From Bacteroidia bacterium (GTDB lineage: Bacteria > Bacteroidota > Bacteroidia > B-17B0 > Aurantibacillaceae), in contig JAGNIU010000027.1 in NCBI GenBank assembly GCA_018000995.1, positions 1-40,648 on the forward strand: 40,648 bases of DNA. Reading direction: 5' to 3'. The notes beneath the pieces were generated by a model that made no database searches, was not told where the DNA came from, and saw only the letters and a program-made list of their open reading frames with translations. Both the position numbers and the translations under genes were made by a program. Position 1 is the first letter of the stretch. Each line of letters opens with the position of its first letter. Shown one piece after another: positions 7,335 to 15,474 of the stretch.

Positions 7335-8453
7335 CTACTTTTGAGTCTGCGTTGCAAAATACCAAATCCCTACTCCAACAGCTATACAAGTTAAAACCAG
7401 TAATACAATTTTCGCTGTACTCCAAGGACGCTCACCTTGTACTTCGCCTGTGCGGGCGTTTATCATAAAGCGGTACACTTTATCGTTGTAACGGTAAGCG
7501 CTTATCCAAAGTGGTAATAAAATATGTTTAAACTTAATATTATCGTAATCACTGCTCTGTGTAGTTACTTGTTGCACATCTCCTCCAATATCAGAACAAA
7601 TAGTCTGGCGGATGGTTGGCGCCATTATTTGTTTAGCACTGTCAAATCCTTCTTTTAATCCTAATTGATAACTCTCAGTTACAAATCCACTTAAATAACG
7701 GTCGTCGTACCCCGCTAATGCAGGAAGATCCCAAGGTTCAAGAGCGTGTACTAATTTTTCAGGTAAAGAGTGAGAAGCACAAACTAATACATCATCAAAA
7801 TTATTATTCACAGTTCCACTCGCTCCACTCCAACGTGTTTTTTGTACGCTGCGTGTTTGAGATTTCCCTTGCGAGTCGGTATAAGTTTCAGTTACGTAAT
7901 AGTGGTCACCACGCATACCGGTGTAACGTGTAGTTGTATCTGTATCGTAAGTCCAAAACGGCATGTAAACGCCATTTAATTTTTCGGCAGAATTTTCTGC
8001 ATATCTCTTTAAATCATTCGGTGCAAACCATAAACCACCCACCCATTTAATAAAAGATTCGTTAGCAGCTTTACGTTCTATCTTAAAAGGCAAAACATAT
8101 TTAGGGCTAATCAAACTACAAGTACTCGCATTTTTAATTACCAAAGCCGTATCGCAATACGGACAAGAACTTGAAGTTACATTTGGTTTTAAGGTTGTGG
8201 ATGCACCGCAGTTGTCGCACTTCACAGTACTCACTTCTTTTTTATCAGATGAAGAAGCCGCTTGATTTAAAAAACTTTCGAAATCATTCTCCTCGATAAC
8301 TGTTGCAGCTTCGGGCTTAATGTCATTTTTCGCTCCGCAGTATTCACAATTTAAATGTGTTGTACCGGGTGCAAATTTTAAATTTCCTCCGCAACCAACG
8401 CATTTCACCTGGTTGCCTACTTCTGCTGTTTTTTCACTGAATTCGTTTGCCAT
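7335..8453 (-). CDS. Double zinc-ribbon protein with C-terminal membrane anchor
   Basis: 372 residues from the ATG at 8453 (MANEFSEKT). A TTG nine codons upstream is possible but less likely. There are two zinc ribbons: CxxC pairs at 18/21 with 36/39, and at 79/82 with 97/100. A conserved central domain with Trp/Tyr-rich segments follows (PFWTYDTDT, LPLWISAYRY). One C-terminal membrane helix lies at about 349-366. Such proteins are sometimes misannotated as primosomal or TFIIB-like, and their function is unknown. The body would be cytoplasmic, with the tail in the membrane. It ends shortly before the accessory island and appears to be a single-gene unit. Confidence 0.75.
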   Translation of the reverse strand: MANEFSEKTAEVGNQVKCVGCGGNLKFAPGTTHLNCEYCGAKNDIKPEAATVIEENDFESFLNQAASSSDKKEVSTVKCDNCGASTTLKPNVTSSSCPYCDTALVIKNASTCSLISPKYVLPFKIERKAANESFIKWVGGLWFAPNDLKRYAENSAEKLNGVYMPFWTYDTDTTTRYTGMRGDHYYVTETYTDSQGKSQTRSVQKTRWSGASGTVNNNFDDVLVCASHSLPEKLVHALEPWDLPALAGYDDRYLSGFVTESYQLGLKEGFDSAKQIMAPTIRQTICSDIGGDVQQVTTQSSDYDNIKFKHILLPLWISAYRYNDKVYRFMINARTGEVQGERPWSTAKIVLLVLTCIAVGVGIWYFATQTQK

Positions 8454-8475
8454 AATAATTATTTTTAATATTTCT

Positions 8476-8534
8476 CGCAAAGACGCTAAGACGCAAAACC
8501 CACTAAATCCTAACTCCTATATCCTAACCCCTAC
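8476..8534. repeat. Short degenerate repeat tract between two genes
   Basis: Two low-complexity motifs lie next to each other. CGCAAAGACGCTAAGACGC starts at 8476. A run built from repeated TCCTAA/TCCTAT units lies at about 8507-8532 and extends into the stop region of the DUF4249 gene. Strings of this type are scattered through many bacterial genomes as intergenic repeats. I see no coding potential in it. Confidence 0.5.
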
Positions 8535-9412
8535 TTCGGTATTACTAAAGTATCAAAACTTGGTGAATATCCAAAAAATCCGCCCATAACATCTTGCCCG
8601 GCGGTCATGCTAACAATATTGCTTGGAGCCGAGAACGGGTTTCCGTTACTGGATTTATTGAGGTAATACGAATACCAGAAATTATACTCTGGTCTGCCTA
8701 TGGTACAAAATTTAACAACAACGGTATCTCCGCGCTTAAACCAGCCTTCTTCAGGGTCATCTTTAAAATCTTGTATTTGGTTGGGCTGCGGACCTCTGTC
8801 ATAAGCAAAATGAAAATCCTTTCCATCCACAAATTTATCATCGAACACCGAATTAAACGGAGCAGCATAAAACAAATCGCCACGGTTTAAACGTTTGGCA
8901 AACCAACGGTAATTATTTCCTAAGCCTGCTGGTTCTGTAATATGCGCCCACATAAAACCTAAAGTATCCTTCTCTCCTTTAAAATAAAGACTATCTAAAG
9001 CAACCGGTGGATGTATAAATGTATTGGCTTTATATGTTTTTCCATTTACAATCACTTCCAAATAATAGGTTTTACCCTGCACCCCTTTTACTTTAGAACC
9101 TAAATAATAATATCCGGTATTCGGATCTAATTCTTTTAGCGTATCAATTTGCGTTCCATCACTCACGGTGACAAAAGCACCTTTTATAAACGCATTAGTA
9201 GGCTGCGTAAAATCAAAATCACCAAAAAACGGAATGGAATACGATAACAAAACATAAGCATAACCATTGGTTTCAATACTCGCTTCAATTACCACTTTCT
9301 GTTTATACTCCGGTAATTTTACATTTATGGTTTTACGACAAGAAAAAAAGGCAAAAATTAAAAGGAAAAAGCCAAAAATGACCTTTCTATTCAATACATT
9401 GAATACACTCAT
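8531..9412 (-). CDS. DUF4249 outer-membrane-associated lipoprotein
   Basis: 293 residues from the ATG at 9412 (MSVFNVLNRK). A GTG ten codons upstream is an alternative. A lipoprotein signal ends FAFFSC, with C25 as the probable acylated cysteine. The mature protein begins KTINVKLPEYKQKVVIEA and continues with the paired beta-strand pattern (VTVSDG, YYLEVIVNGKTY) of DUF4249 proteins. These are encoded next to TonB receptors in Bacteroidota and are thought to help substrate capture, loosely like SusD. Here it follows the TonB receptor by 42 bases on the same strand, which supports that role. The substrate is unknown. Confidence 0.85.
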   Translation of the reverse strand: MSVFNVLNRKVIFGFFLLIFAFFSCRKTINVKLPEYKQKVVIEASIETNGYAYVLLSYSIPFFGDFDFTQPTNAFIKGAFVTVSDGTQIDTLKELDPNTGYYYLGSKVKGVQGKTYYLEVIVNGKTYKANTFIHPPVALDSLYFKGEKDTLGFMWAHITEPAGLGNNYRWFAKRLNRGDLFYAAPFNSVFDDKFVDGKDFHFAYDRGPQPNQIQDFKDDPEEGWFKRGDTVVVKFCTIGRPEYNFWYSYYLNKSSNGNPFSAPSNIVSMTAGQDVMGGFFGYSPSFDTLVIPK

Positions 9413-9454
9413 AATTTTATCTTTTGGCTTTTTACTTCTCACTTTTTAATTTCA

Positions 9455-11905
9455 TTAAAATTTAAAATTCCAGGTTACACTTGGCAATATCGGGAACAAG
9501 GATACTTGCTTTGCCGTTACCGATAAATTCCCATTTAAAAAATCGCCGCTCTTACTATAATAAATAAAATACGGATTGTAACGGTTGTACACATTGAAAA
9601 TACTTAAGGTGTAACTGTTCTCGTAATTCTTAAGCCATTTGCGCGGAACTACAATTTTACTTGCATCTTTTCCGTTTTTCGCATAACGTTTTTCAACACG
9701 CATTTTTTTACGGACTAAATGTTTTTGTCGGTCGGGAGTAAACGTAATGTTTAAATCCATTCTGTGATAATCCGGGAATTGATAAGAGTTTCTTAAACCA
9801 TAATCGTTACTCAAACTTCCTTCGTATAAAAAGAAACCATTTGGTAATGTGCCTCTGTTGCCTGTTCCATACACCCATACTAAACCAAAATTCCATTGTT
9901 TATCATAATCATAAGTTAAAACTAAAGAGGCATCATGTCGCCTGTCGTATTTTGCTAAATATGGCAGACCATAATTAATGTCTTTGAATTGACGCCAAGT
10001 CCATGATAATGTATAGCCAATCCATCCTGTAAATTTGCCTTCGCGTTTTTTCAAAAAGAATTCAGCACCATAAGCCCAGCCTTTTCCATAAGTAAATGCG
10101 TTATCGGGATTATCAAATACATTATCGGAAGGTTGTGCTCCTTCTTTATAATCCACTTGATTTTGCATATCCTTATAATAAATTTCAATCGAAGATTCGT
10201 AATTGTTGTCTTTAAAATTTTTAAATACACCTAAAGCATATTGTGTTGAAATTTGTGGTTTGATAATTTCGGTACAAGGCATCCAAACATCAGTTGGCAA
10301 ACTAACCGATGACATAGTGGCTAAATGAATGTATTGATAATTGCGTGTGTAAGAAGCTTTAACGGAGAATGATTTTGTAAATGCATAACGCATCGATACG
10401 CGGGGCTCCCATCCGTTATAGTCAACCACTTTTTTACCGCGCTTGTAAACAACGGTATCAGATGGTTTACCAAATAAATCTTTATTGTAACGGGTAAAGG
10501 GTCCTACTTGTGCAAAGTATCCGAAACGTAAACCGTAATTCACTCTTAGTTTTTCGGTAATATCCCAATCATCGCCGGCGTAAACTGCGGCATCGTGAGA
10601 ATATAATTTTATCACACTTCCCAAATCAAATTTGGTATCGCCTTGTTGTGCTGATACGCTGGTGGGAATAAACGTATGGAAAATATAATTGAATCCCACT
10701 TTTACATTGTGGCGCGGATTCGGAAAATAATTGACATCGTATTTAAAATTCCAATCTTTGATGCCTGATTTAATGGTGAGTTCAAAATTATCCTGCAAAG
10801 CACTAAATGCAAAATCGTAATTGGTAAAGATGACAGAAGCATTGGCGAATAATTTAGAATTGAATAAATGATTCCAACGTAAACAAGCGGTTGCATTTCC
10901 CCAAGGGATAGTAGTTTTAAATTTCGCTTCTTCATCATTAAACTTAAAAATATCTCTTCCAAAATAACCACTTAAAAAAATGCGGTCTTTATCAGAGAAT
11001 TTATAATTTATCTTCGCATTTAAATCGTAAAAGAAATAAGATGTTCCTGCAAAAGGTGAGCCGGGTTTAAAAAATGGTTTCGATAAAACATCAATGTAAG
11101 TACGTCGACCACTAATTATAAATGAAGATTTATCTTTTTTCAGTGGTCCTTCAATAGTTAAACGCGAGGCAATCACTCCTACTCCACCTGTTGCATGAAA
11201 GGTTTGATTATTTCCTTCCTTCATGGAGATATCCAACACGGAAGATAATCGTCCACCGTACTGCGCAGGCATTCCGCCTTTAATTAAGTTTACATTTTTA
11301 ATAGCATCGCCATTAAACACAGAAAAGAATCCCATTAAATGCGAGGCGTTATAGACAGGCGCTTCATCTAATAAAATTAAATTTTGATCTGGTCCGCCCC
11401 CACGAACATAAAAACCGCTATTACCATCGCCTGCTGATTTTACACCGGGAATTAATTGTATGGTTTTTAAAATATCAACTTCTCCCATAAAAGCAGGGAT
11501 TTTTTTAATCTCCGCCATATCCATAGTAATGGCGCTCATTTGTGATGATTTAATATTATGATCGGGTTTATCGGTTGTTACTTCCACTTCACCTAATTGT
11601 TCCTCAGCTGAATTTAAATTTACATTGAGACTAATGTTTTTTTCGAGATTTATACTTTGAGTAAATGTTTGGTAGCCTAACAATGTAAATGCTACGGTGT
11701 ATTGTCCTTTTGGAACCGTTAATGAATAAAATCCGTATTGATTAGCAGAAGTCGCTTTATTAATTTCTTTAATTAAAATTGTAGCGCCAGGAGCGCTCTC
11801 GCCGTTTGATTTATCTTTAACGTAACCGCTAATAGTTACATTTTGAGAAAACACTTGAAAAGATAAACAACTAAAAAGGAAAAATATTTTAAAAGCTGTT
11901 TTCAA
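9455..11905 (-). CDS. TonB-dependent outer-membrane receptor with carboxypeptidase-like N-domain
   Basis: An 816-residue receptor if translation starts at the TTG at 11905. That start gives a textbook signal peptide (MKTAFKIFFLFSCLSFQVFSQ) and removes the overlap with the upstream gene. The frame stays open to a TTG at 11959 but would then lack a good signal. Just after the signal comes a CarboxypepD_reg-like beta-sandwich (VTISGYVKDKSNGESAPGATI). The plug domain follows (IQLIPGVKSAGDGNSGFYVRGGGPDQNLILLDEAPVYN region), then a large beta-barrel ending in the aromatic terminus VTWNFKF. It imports an unknown ligand across the outer membrane using TonB. Neighbours are a beta-barrel protein upstream and a DUF4249 lipoprotein downstream. 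Confidence 0.9.
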   Translation of the reverse strand: MKTAFKIFFLFSCLSFQVFSQNVTISGYVKDKSNGESAPGATILIKEINKATSANQYGFYSLTVPKGQYTVAFTLLGYQTFTQSINLEKNISLNVNLNSAEEQLGEVEVTTDKPDHNIKSSQMSAITMDMAEIKKIPAFMGEVDILKTIQLIPGVKSAGDGNSGFYVRGGGPDQNLILLDEAPVYNASHLMGFFSVFNGDAIKNVNLIKGGMPAQYGGRLSSVLDISMKEGNNQTFHATGGVGVIASRLTIEGPLKKDKSSFIISGRRTYIDVLSKPFFKPGSPFAGTSYFFYDLNAKINYKFSDKDRIFLSGYFGRDIFKFNDEEAKFKTTIPWGNATACLRWNHLFNSKLFANASVIFTNYDFAFSALQDNFELTIKSGIKDWNFKYDVNYFPNPRHNVKVGFNYIFHTFIPTSVSAQQGDTKFDLGSVIKLYSHDAAVYAGDDWDITEKLRVNYGLRFGYFAQVGPFTRYNKDLFGKPSDTVVYKRGKKVVDYNGWEPRVSMRYAFTKSFSVKASYTRNYQYIHLATMSSVSLPTDVWMPCTEIIKPQISTQYALGVFKNFKDNNYESSIEIYYKDMQNQVDYKEGAQPSDNVFDNPDNAFTYGKGWAYGAEFFLKKREGKFTGWIGYTLSWTWRQFKDINYGLPYLAKYDRRHDASLVLTYDYDKQWNFGLVWVYGTGNRGTLPNGFFLYEGSLSNDYGLRNSYQFPDYHRMDLNITFTPDRQKHLVRKKMRVEKRYAKNGKDASKIVVPRKWLKNYENSYTLSIFNVYNRYNPYFIYYSKSGDFLNGNLSVTAKQVSLFPILPSVTWNFKF

Positions 11906-11915
11906 GTTGAATGTG

Positions 11916-12578
11916 CTAAGCCTTTTTCTTTTTTGGACCGTAATAGAAATTGAAACCAAAAGAAATCCAACCCATATTGGCTTTATTCTTGTATTTACTA
12001 AAGTTCTCGTAAGTATCGAAAGTGTTTAAGCGTGGGTCGTAACTCGTTAACATCATATTGTAAGCGAGGTAAACGCCGAATGCAAAATTATCTTCCACTA
12101 AAAAATTAGCGCTAAACTCGGGACGTAAAAAAATAGAACCAAATTGAGTTGGGTACTTTCCATTTAAACTATCGCGTGCTGCTTTTACGGCTTGGTATTG
12201 TCCGATACCATAACCTCCGTTAACAGAAAGACTAATAAAACTTTTTGGTCCGGTTATATGATCAAAACCTAATCTCACCACGGCATCGTGAACATAAAGT
12301 TTGGTACTCAAATCTTTTGCTTTAAAAAAAGAAGTGGTGTTGAACATGGCGTTCTTATAACCAATCCCTACAGTTACTTTTTGTGAAACGCGTAGATTCA
12401 AAGTTAAGCCGGCATCATAAACCCCTAAAAAACTAATCCGGAAAGCTTCACTGCCAATAATTTTAGGGATGGCACATGAACCACGGATACTAAAACGCGG
12501 TAAAGGGTCTTTATCCTGCGCAAGGCCCTGGCTTAAGAGCGAAAAACAAACTATTAGACTAAAAAACCGCTTCATCAT
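11916..12578 (-). CDS. Outer-membrane beta-barrel protein
   Basis: A 220-residue exported protein with a signal peptide cleaved near residue 20 (LLSQGLAQ). The rest is a series of alternating amphipathic beta-strands rich in Gly, Tyr and Phe (for example KVTVGIGYKNAMF, FAFGVYLAYNMML), ending in WISFGFNFYYG. This is the pattern of small outer-membrane barrels such as the PorT-like or OmpW-like groups. Start codons at 12578 and 12575 (MM) cannot be told apart. It is the first gene of the three-gene outer-membrane operon. The Lys-rich tail (PKKKKA) would face the periplasm. No specific function can be assigned. Confidence 0.7.
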   Translation of the reverse strand: MMKRFFSLIVCFSLLSQGLAQDKDPLPRFSIRGSCAIPKIIGSEAFRISFLGVYDAGLTLNLRVSQKVTVGIGYKNAMFNTTSFFKAKDLSTKLYVHDAVVRLGFDHITGPKSFISLSVNGGYGIGQYQAVKAARDSLNGKYPTQFGSIFLRPEFSANFLVEDNFAFGVYLAYNMMLTSYDPRLNTFDTYENFSKYKNKANMGWISFGFNFYYGPKKKKA

Positions 12579-12691
12579 ATTTAACCCTAAAAATACCTGA
12601 TTTATTCTTAAAATTTACCATTTAAATAAAATAATTCAGCCTCTTTAGATTTATTCTTTACTTTGACCTAACAAATCAAAAAAGGTTTATT

Positions 12692-14110
12692 ATGCAACGT
12701 GTTTTTCTGAGTTTTATTATGGTTTTGGCTGCTTTTTTTGCTTCTGCCCAAGTGGCAGATAAGGCCAAGCATATAAAAGTGGCTGATTTGGTAAAAAAGG
12801 AGTTCAATGCAAAAAACTACAAGGGCATTTATAAACTAATGGATGCCAATTTTCAGAAACAATTAAGCGAAGCAGATTTGGTTAATTTTTTGACTAGTGT
12901 TTCCGAAAACTATTGTTCAAACATTCAAATCCTAAACTATAAAAACCAAAAAGTCAATTACCATATTTTTGCTGCTTCATGTTTAAGTGGAGATTTAGAA
13001 TTGATTTTAGGTTGTGATGTGAAAGGAAAAATAACCTTTATGCAATGGCTTCCTCCTAAAATGAGTTCGCCACCCCAATTAGAAACCGAAACTTATACAA
13101 ATGATAATCCAAAAAGCAATCCATTGGATTTAAAAATGGATTCGATTGTAAAAGATTTTATGAGTAATCCTGCCAATTGCGGATTGAGTATTGCGGTGTA
13201 TCAAAACAAAAAAGTAAGTTATTACAATTATGGAAATGTAAAACGTGGTGCAAATGTTTTACCCAATAACAAAACTATTTATGAAATTGGTTCTATCAGC
13301 AAAACGTTTACAGGTATTTTATTTGCGCAAGCCATTATTGATAAAAAATTAGGATTAAACGATGCCGTAAAAAAACATTTAGGTGATGACTACAAAAATT
13401 TAGCTTATGGAGGAAAAGATATTGAATTAGTGCATTTAGCCAATCATAGTGGTCGTGTTCACCGTATTCCTTTTGATTTAATTTCCCAACCCAATTACAG
13501 CGACCAAAATCCTTATAAAAATTATAGTAAGGAAATGGTTTTAGCCTATATGAAAAAAATGGTGCCTGATACTTTGCCGGGTACAAAAAATGAATATTCT
13601 AATTTAGGAATGGGATTATTAGGGATTATAGAAGAGAAAGCTTACAACAAAACGTATGAAGAATTAATTACAGAATACATTTGTCAACCCCTGGGCATGA
13701 ATGACACCAAAATAAAAGTTACAGATACATTACGATTTGCGAAAGGTTATGGCTTTGATGGTTCTGAAGTTCAGTATTGGGATTTAGGTGCCTTAGCCGG
13801 TGCAGGAGGTATTCGTTCCACTACTGAAGATATGATGAAATATGCGAAAGCTAATTTAGAGGAGACGAATCCTGCTTTTAAATTATCGCATCAAAGCACT
13901 TACAACGATATAAGAAATAACGTTGCATTAGCCTGGCACATTACCACTACAAAAAAAGGTAACGAATTAATTTGGCATAACGGAAGAACCGCAGGCTTCG
14001 GTAGTTTTTGCGGATTTATTAAAAGTAAATATGTAGCCGTTGTTGTATTAGGGAATTCAGGCAACCCGGTTGATCAGGTGGCTATTGGGATTTTGAAATT
14101 CTTACAATAG
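12692..14110 (+). CDS. Serine hydrolase, beta-lactamase class C fold
   Basis: A 472-residue exported protein with a signal peptide to about residue 20 (FFASAQ). A small N-terminal domain (about 25-125) resembles the DUF3887-type fold often found ahead of such hydrolases. The catalytic domain (about 150-470) has the three class C/DD-peptidase boxes: S201-x-x-K204 (GSISKTFTG), Y302-S-N304 (EYSNLGMG) and HNG at 429-431 (WHNGRTAGFG). The family covers beta-lactamases, D,D-carboxypeptidases and esterases. An esterase or peptidase role is more likely than antibiotic resistance, but the sequence alone cannot decide. It is periplasmic and monocistronic, and its stop lies four bases from the convergent helical-protein gene. 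Confidence 0.85.
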   Translation: MQRVFLSFIMVLAAFFASAQVADKAKHIKVADLVKKEFNAKNYKGIYKLMDANFQKQLSEADLVNFLTSVSENYCSNIQILNYKNQKVNYHIFAASCLSGDLELILGCDVKGKITFMQWLPPKMSSPPQLETETYTNDNPKSNPLDLKMDSIVKDFMSNPANCGLSIAVYQNKKVSYYNYGNVKRGANVLPNNKTIYEIGSISKTFTGILFAQAIIDKKLGLNDAVKKHLGDDYKNLAYGGKDIELVHLANHSGRVHRIPFDLISQPNYSDQNPYKNYSKEMVLAYMKKMVPDTLPGTKNEYSNLGMGLLGIIEEKAYNKTYEELITEYICQPLGMNDTKIKVTDTLRFAKGYGFDGSEVQYWDLGALAGAGGIRSTTEDMMKYAKANLEETNPAFKLSHQSTYNDIRNNVALAWHITTTKKGNELIWHNGRTAGFGSFCGFIKSKYVAVVVLGNSGNPVDQVAIGILKFLQ

Positions 14111-14113
14111 CAT

Positions 14114-14449
14114 TTACAACTTATTAAAGAACTCTTCAATTTCGTGAATAGTGTTTGAAATTTTCTTTTTCTGTTCAGCAATAACTTCTTTAGCTTCTGC
14201 TTTACCTAAAGCTAATTGAACTTCTAAGTGTTCCAATTTACCCTTCAGGTTATCAAATTTGGCTTCGCCTTTATGGATTTTATTTTTCGCATCCTGAACA
14301 AGGTCTTTAAACTTAGCCTTTACCTCTTCTGCTTTATCTTTTGCTTCAGCTTTTCCTAAAGCAGCCTGAACCTGCAGTTCCTCTAACTCGATAGCAGCCT
14401 TTCTCATAGCCGCTACCAAATTATCTCCAAAATGTTTTTGATTTTCCAT
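14114..14449 (-). CDS. Small amphipathic helical protein with internal duplication
   Basis: A 111-residue, highly charged, entirely helical-looking protein rich in Ala, Lys and Glu, with no signal or membrane segment. Two copies of one unit can be seen: LEELQVQAALGKAEAKDKAEE and, about 50 residues later, LEHLEVQLALGKAEAKEVIAE. It therefore arose by internal duplication and probably forms a coiled coil or helical hairpin, like apolipoprotein-type or stress-associated helical proteins. I do not recognise a named family. It is convergent with the serine hydrolase gene and has its own upstream region of about 130 bases shared divergently with the 54-residue membrane protein. Confidence 0.65.
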   Translation of the reverse strand: MENQKHFGDNLVAAMRKAAIELEELQVQAALGKAEAKDKAEEVKAKFKDLVQDAKNKIHKGEAKFDNLKGKLEHLEVQLALGKAEAKEVIAEQKKKISNTIHEIEEFFNKL

Positions 14450-14587
14450 GCTTCTTATTTTAATACAATGTTAAGTCTAATAATTAACTATTAAGTAACC
14501 AATGTTGGCTCTTGAGCTGATATTCATCACAAAAACTGTTATTTTCAAATCCATATTTTCTTTTCTACATTTATAAAAATTTACTTT

Positions 14588-14752
14588 ATGAGAATATATG
14601 GTGGGGTTTTAATAGCAATTGCCTTTACACTTTGGATCCTGTACAGACTTATCATCAAAAAAGATTTAAAACAACATAAGCCGGCTTTGTATATCTATTC
14701 AACCTTCGTTGCCATTTGGGGTATAATATATCTTTTGTGCTATCTTTATTAA
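14588..14752 (+). CDS. 54-residue two-helix membrane protein
   Basis: A small ORF starting ATG at 14588 and ending TAA at 14752. It has two hydrophobic helices, at about 5-19 (GGVLIAIAFTLWILY) and 34-53 (YIYSTFVAIWGIIYLLCYLY), joined by a basic loop (RLIIKKDLKQHK). The Lys/Arg-rich loop predicts a hairpin with the loop in the cytoplasm. It ends ten bases before the YdeI-like gene, so the two are probably co-transcribed. A TACATTTA element in the preceding 20 bases is one base off the -7 consensus. No function is known. The composition and spacing make it a real gene more often than chance. Confidence 0.6.
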   Translation: MRIYGGVLIAIAFTLWILYRLIIKKDLKQHKPALYIYSTFVAIWGIIYLLCYLY

Positions 14753-14761
14753 AATTCAAAA

Positions 14762-15379
14762 ATGGCAGTACCTAATAGAAAAGTAGACGACTACATTACA
14801 ATGTCAGCCGACTTTGCTAAACCTATTTTATGGCATATTATGGAATTGGTACATAAAGCTTGTCCTGATGTTGAAGAAACGTTTAAATGGAGTTTTCCTT
14901 GTTTCATGTATAAAGGTAATATGTTGTGCAGTATGGCTGCTTTTAAACAACACTGCTCGTTTGGTTTTTGGTTAGAAGCCAAAATGAAAGATCCCCATAA
15001 GGTATTAAGTCGCGGCAAACAAAGGGAGGGTATGGGACATTTAGGAAAGCTGACTTCACTAAAAGATTTTCCTTCCGATAAAATAATGATTGCTTATATA
15101 AAAGAAGCCATGGCTTTAATTGATAAAGGCGAAAAACTGACTAAGGCTCCTGCAAAACCAAAAACCCCTCTAAAAGTTCCTGCTTATTTTAAAACGGCAT
15201 TAAGTAAAAACAAAAAAGCACTGAATACTTTTGAGAACTTCACTTACAGTCAGAAAAAGGAGTACGTAACCTGGGTAACGGAAGCTAAAACCGAAGAAAC
15301 CCGTAATTCCCGACTTAAAACCGCAGTTCAATGGATGTCGGAAGGTAAAATCCGTAACTGGAAATACCTGAAGTGCTAA
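14762..15379 (+). CDS. YdeI/OmdA-like protein with DUF1801 domain
   Basis: A 205-residue cytoplasmic protein. The first 120 residues carry the DUF1801 pattern (ILWHIMELVHKACPDVEETF then KWSFPCFMYKGNMLCSMAAF). The C-terminal part (about 140-203) is the YdeI/OmdA 'bacteriocin-protection' helical region, with YFKTALSKNKKALNTFENFT, SQKKEYVTWV and the signature Arg-rich R..RL.TAV.WMSEGKIRNWKY. The family is widespread and small, and its molecular activity is not well defined. The name 'bacteriocin protection' comes from one experimental link and should not be taken as proof. It lies ten bases after the 54-residue membrane protein. Confidence 0.85.
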   Translation: MAVPNRKVDDYITMSADFAKPILWHIMELVHKACPDVEETFKWSFPCFMYKGNMLCSMAAFKQHCSFGFWLEAKMKDPHKVLSRGKQREGMGHLGKLTSLKDFPSDKIMIAYIKEAMALIDKGEKLTKAPAKPKTPLKVPAYFKTALSKNKKALNTFENFTYSQKKEYVTWVTEAKTEETRNSRLKTAVQWMSEGKIRNWKYLKC

Positions 15380-15439
15380 AAAGCCTTCCAAACCTCATAA
15401 TTAATTAAGCTCATACCTAAAAACAATGCTTTCTTTTAA

Positions 15440-15447
15440 TACTTTTG
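15440..15447 (+). promoter_or_regulatory. -7 promoter element of the antiporter gene
   Basis: TACTTTTG is a perfect match to the Bacteroidota -7 consensus TAnnTTTG, 27 bases before the ATG at 15475. No clear -33 TTG is seen at the usual distance. Because this element lies where the longer reading frame would start (TTG at 15445), it argues for the downstream ATG. Confidence 0.5.
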
Positions 15448-15474
15448 TATTACTGTAAACATGTATTCAGTTTT

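Noticed and set aside
12692..14110. Antibiotic-resistance beta-lactamase
   Set aside because: The class C boxes are shared with many esterases and peptidases, and the extra N-terminal domain and context do not point to drug resistance.
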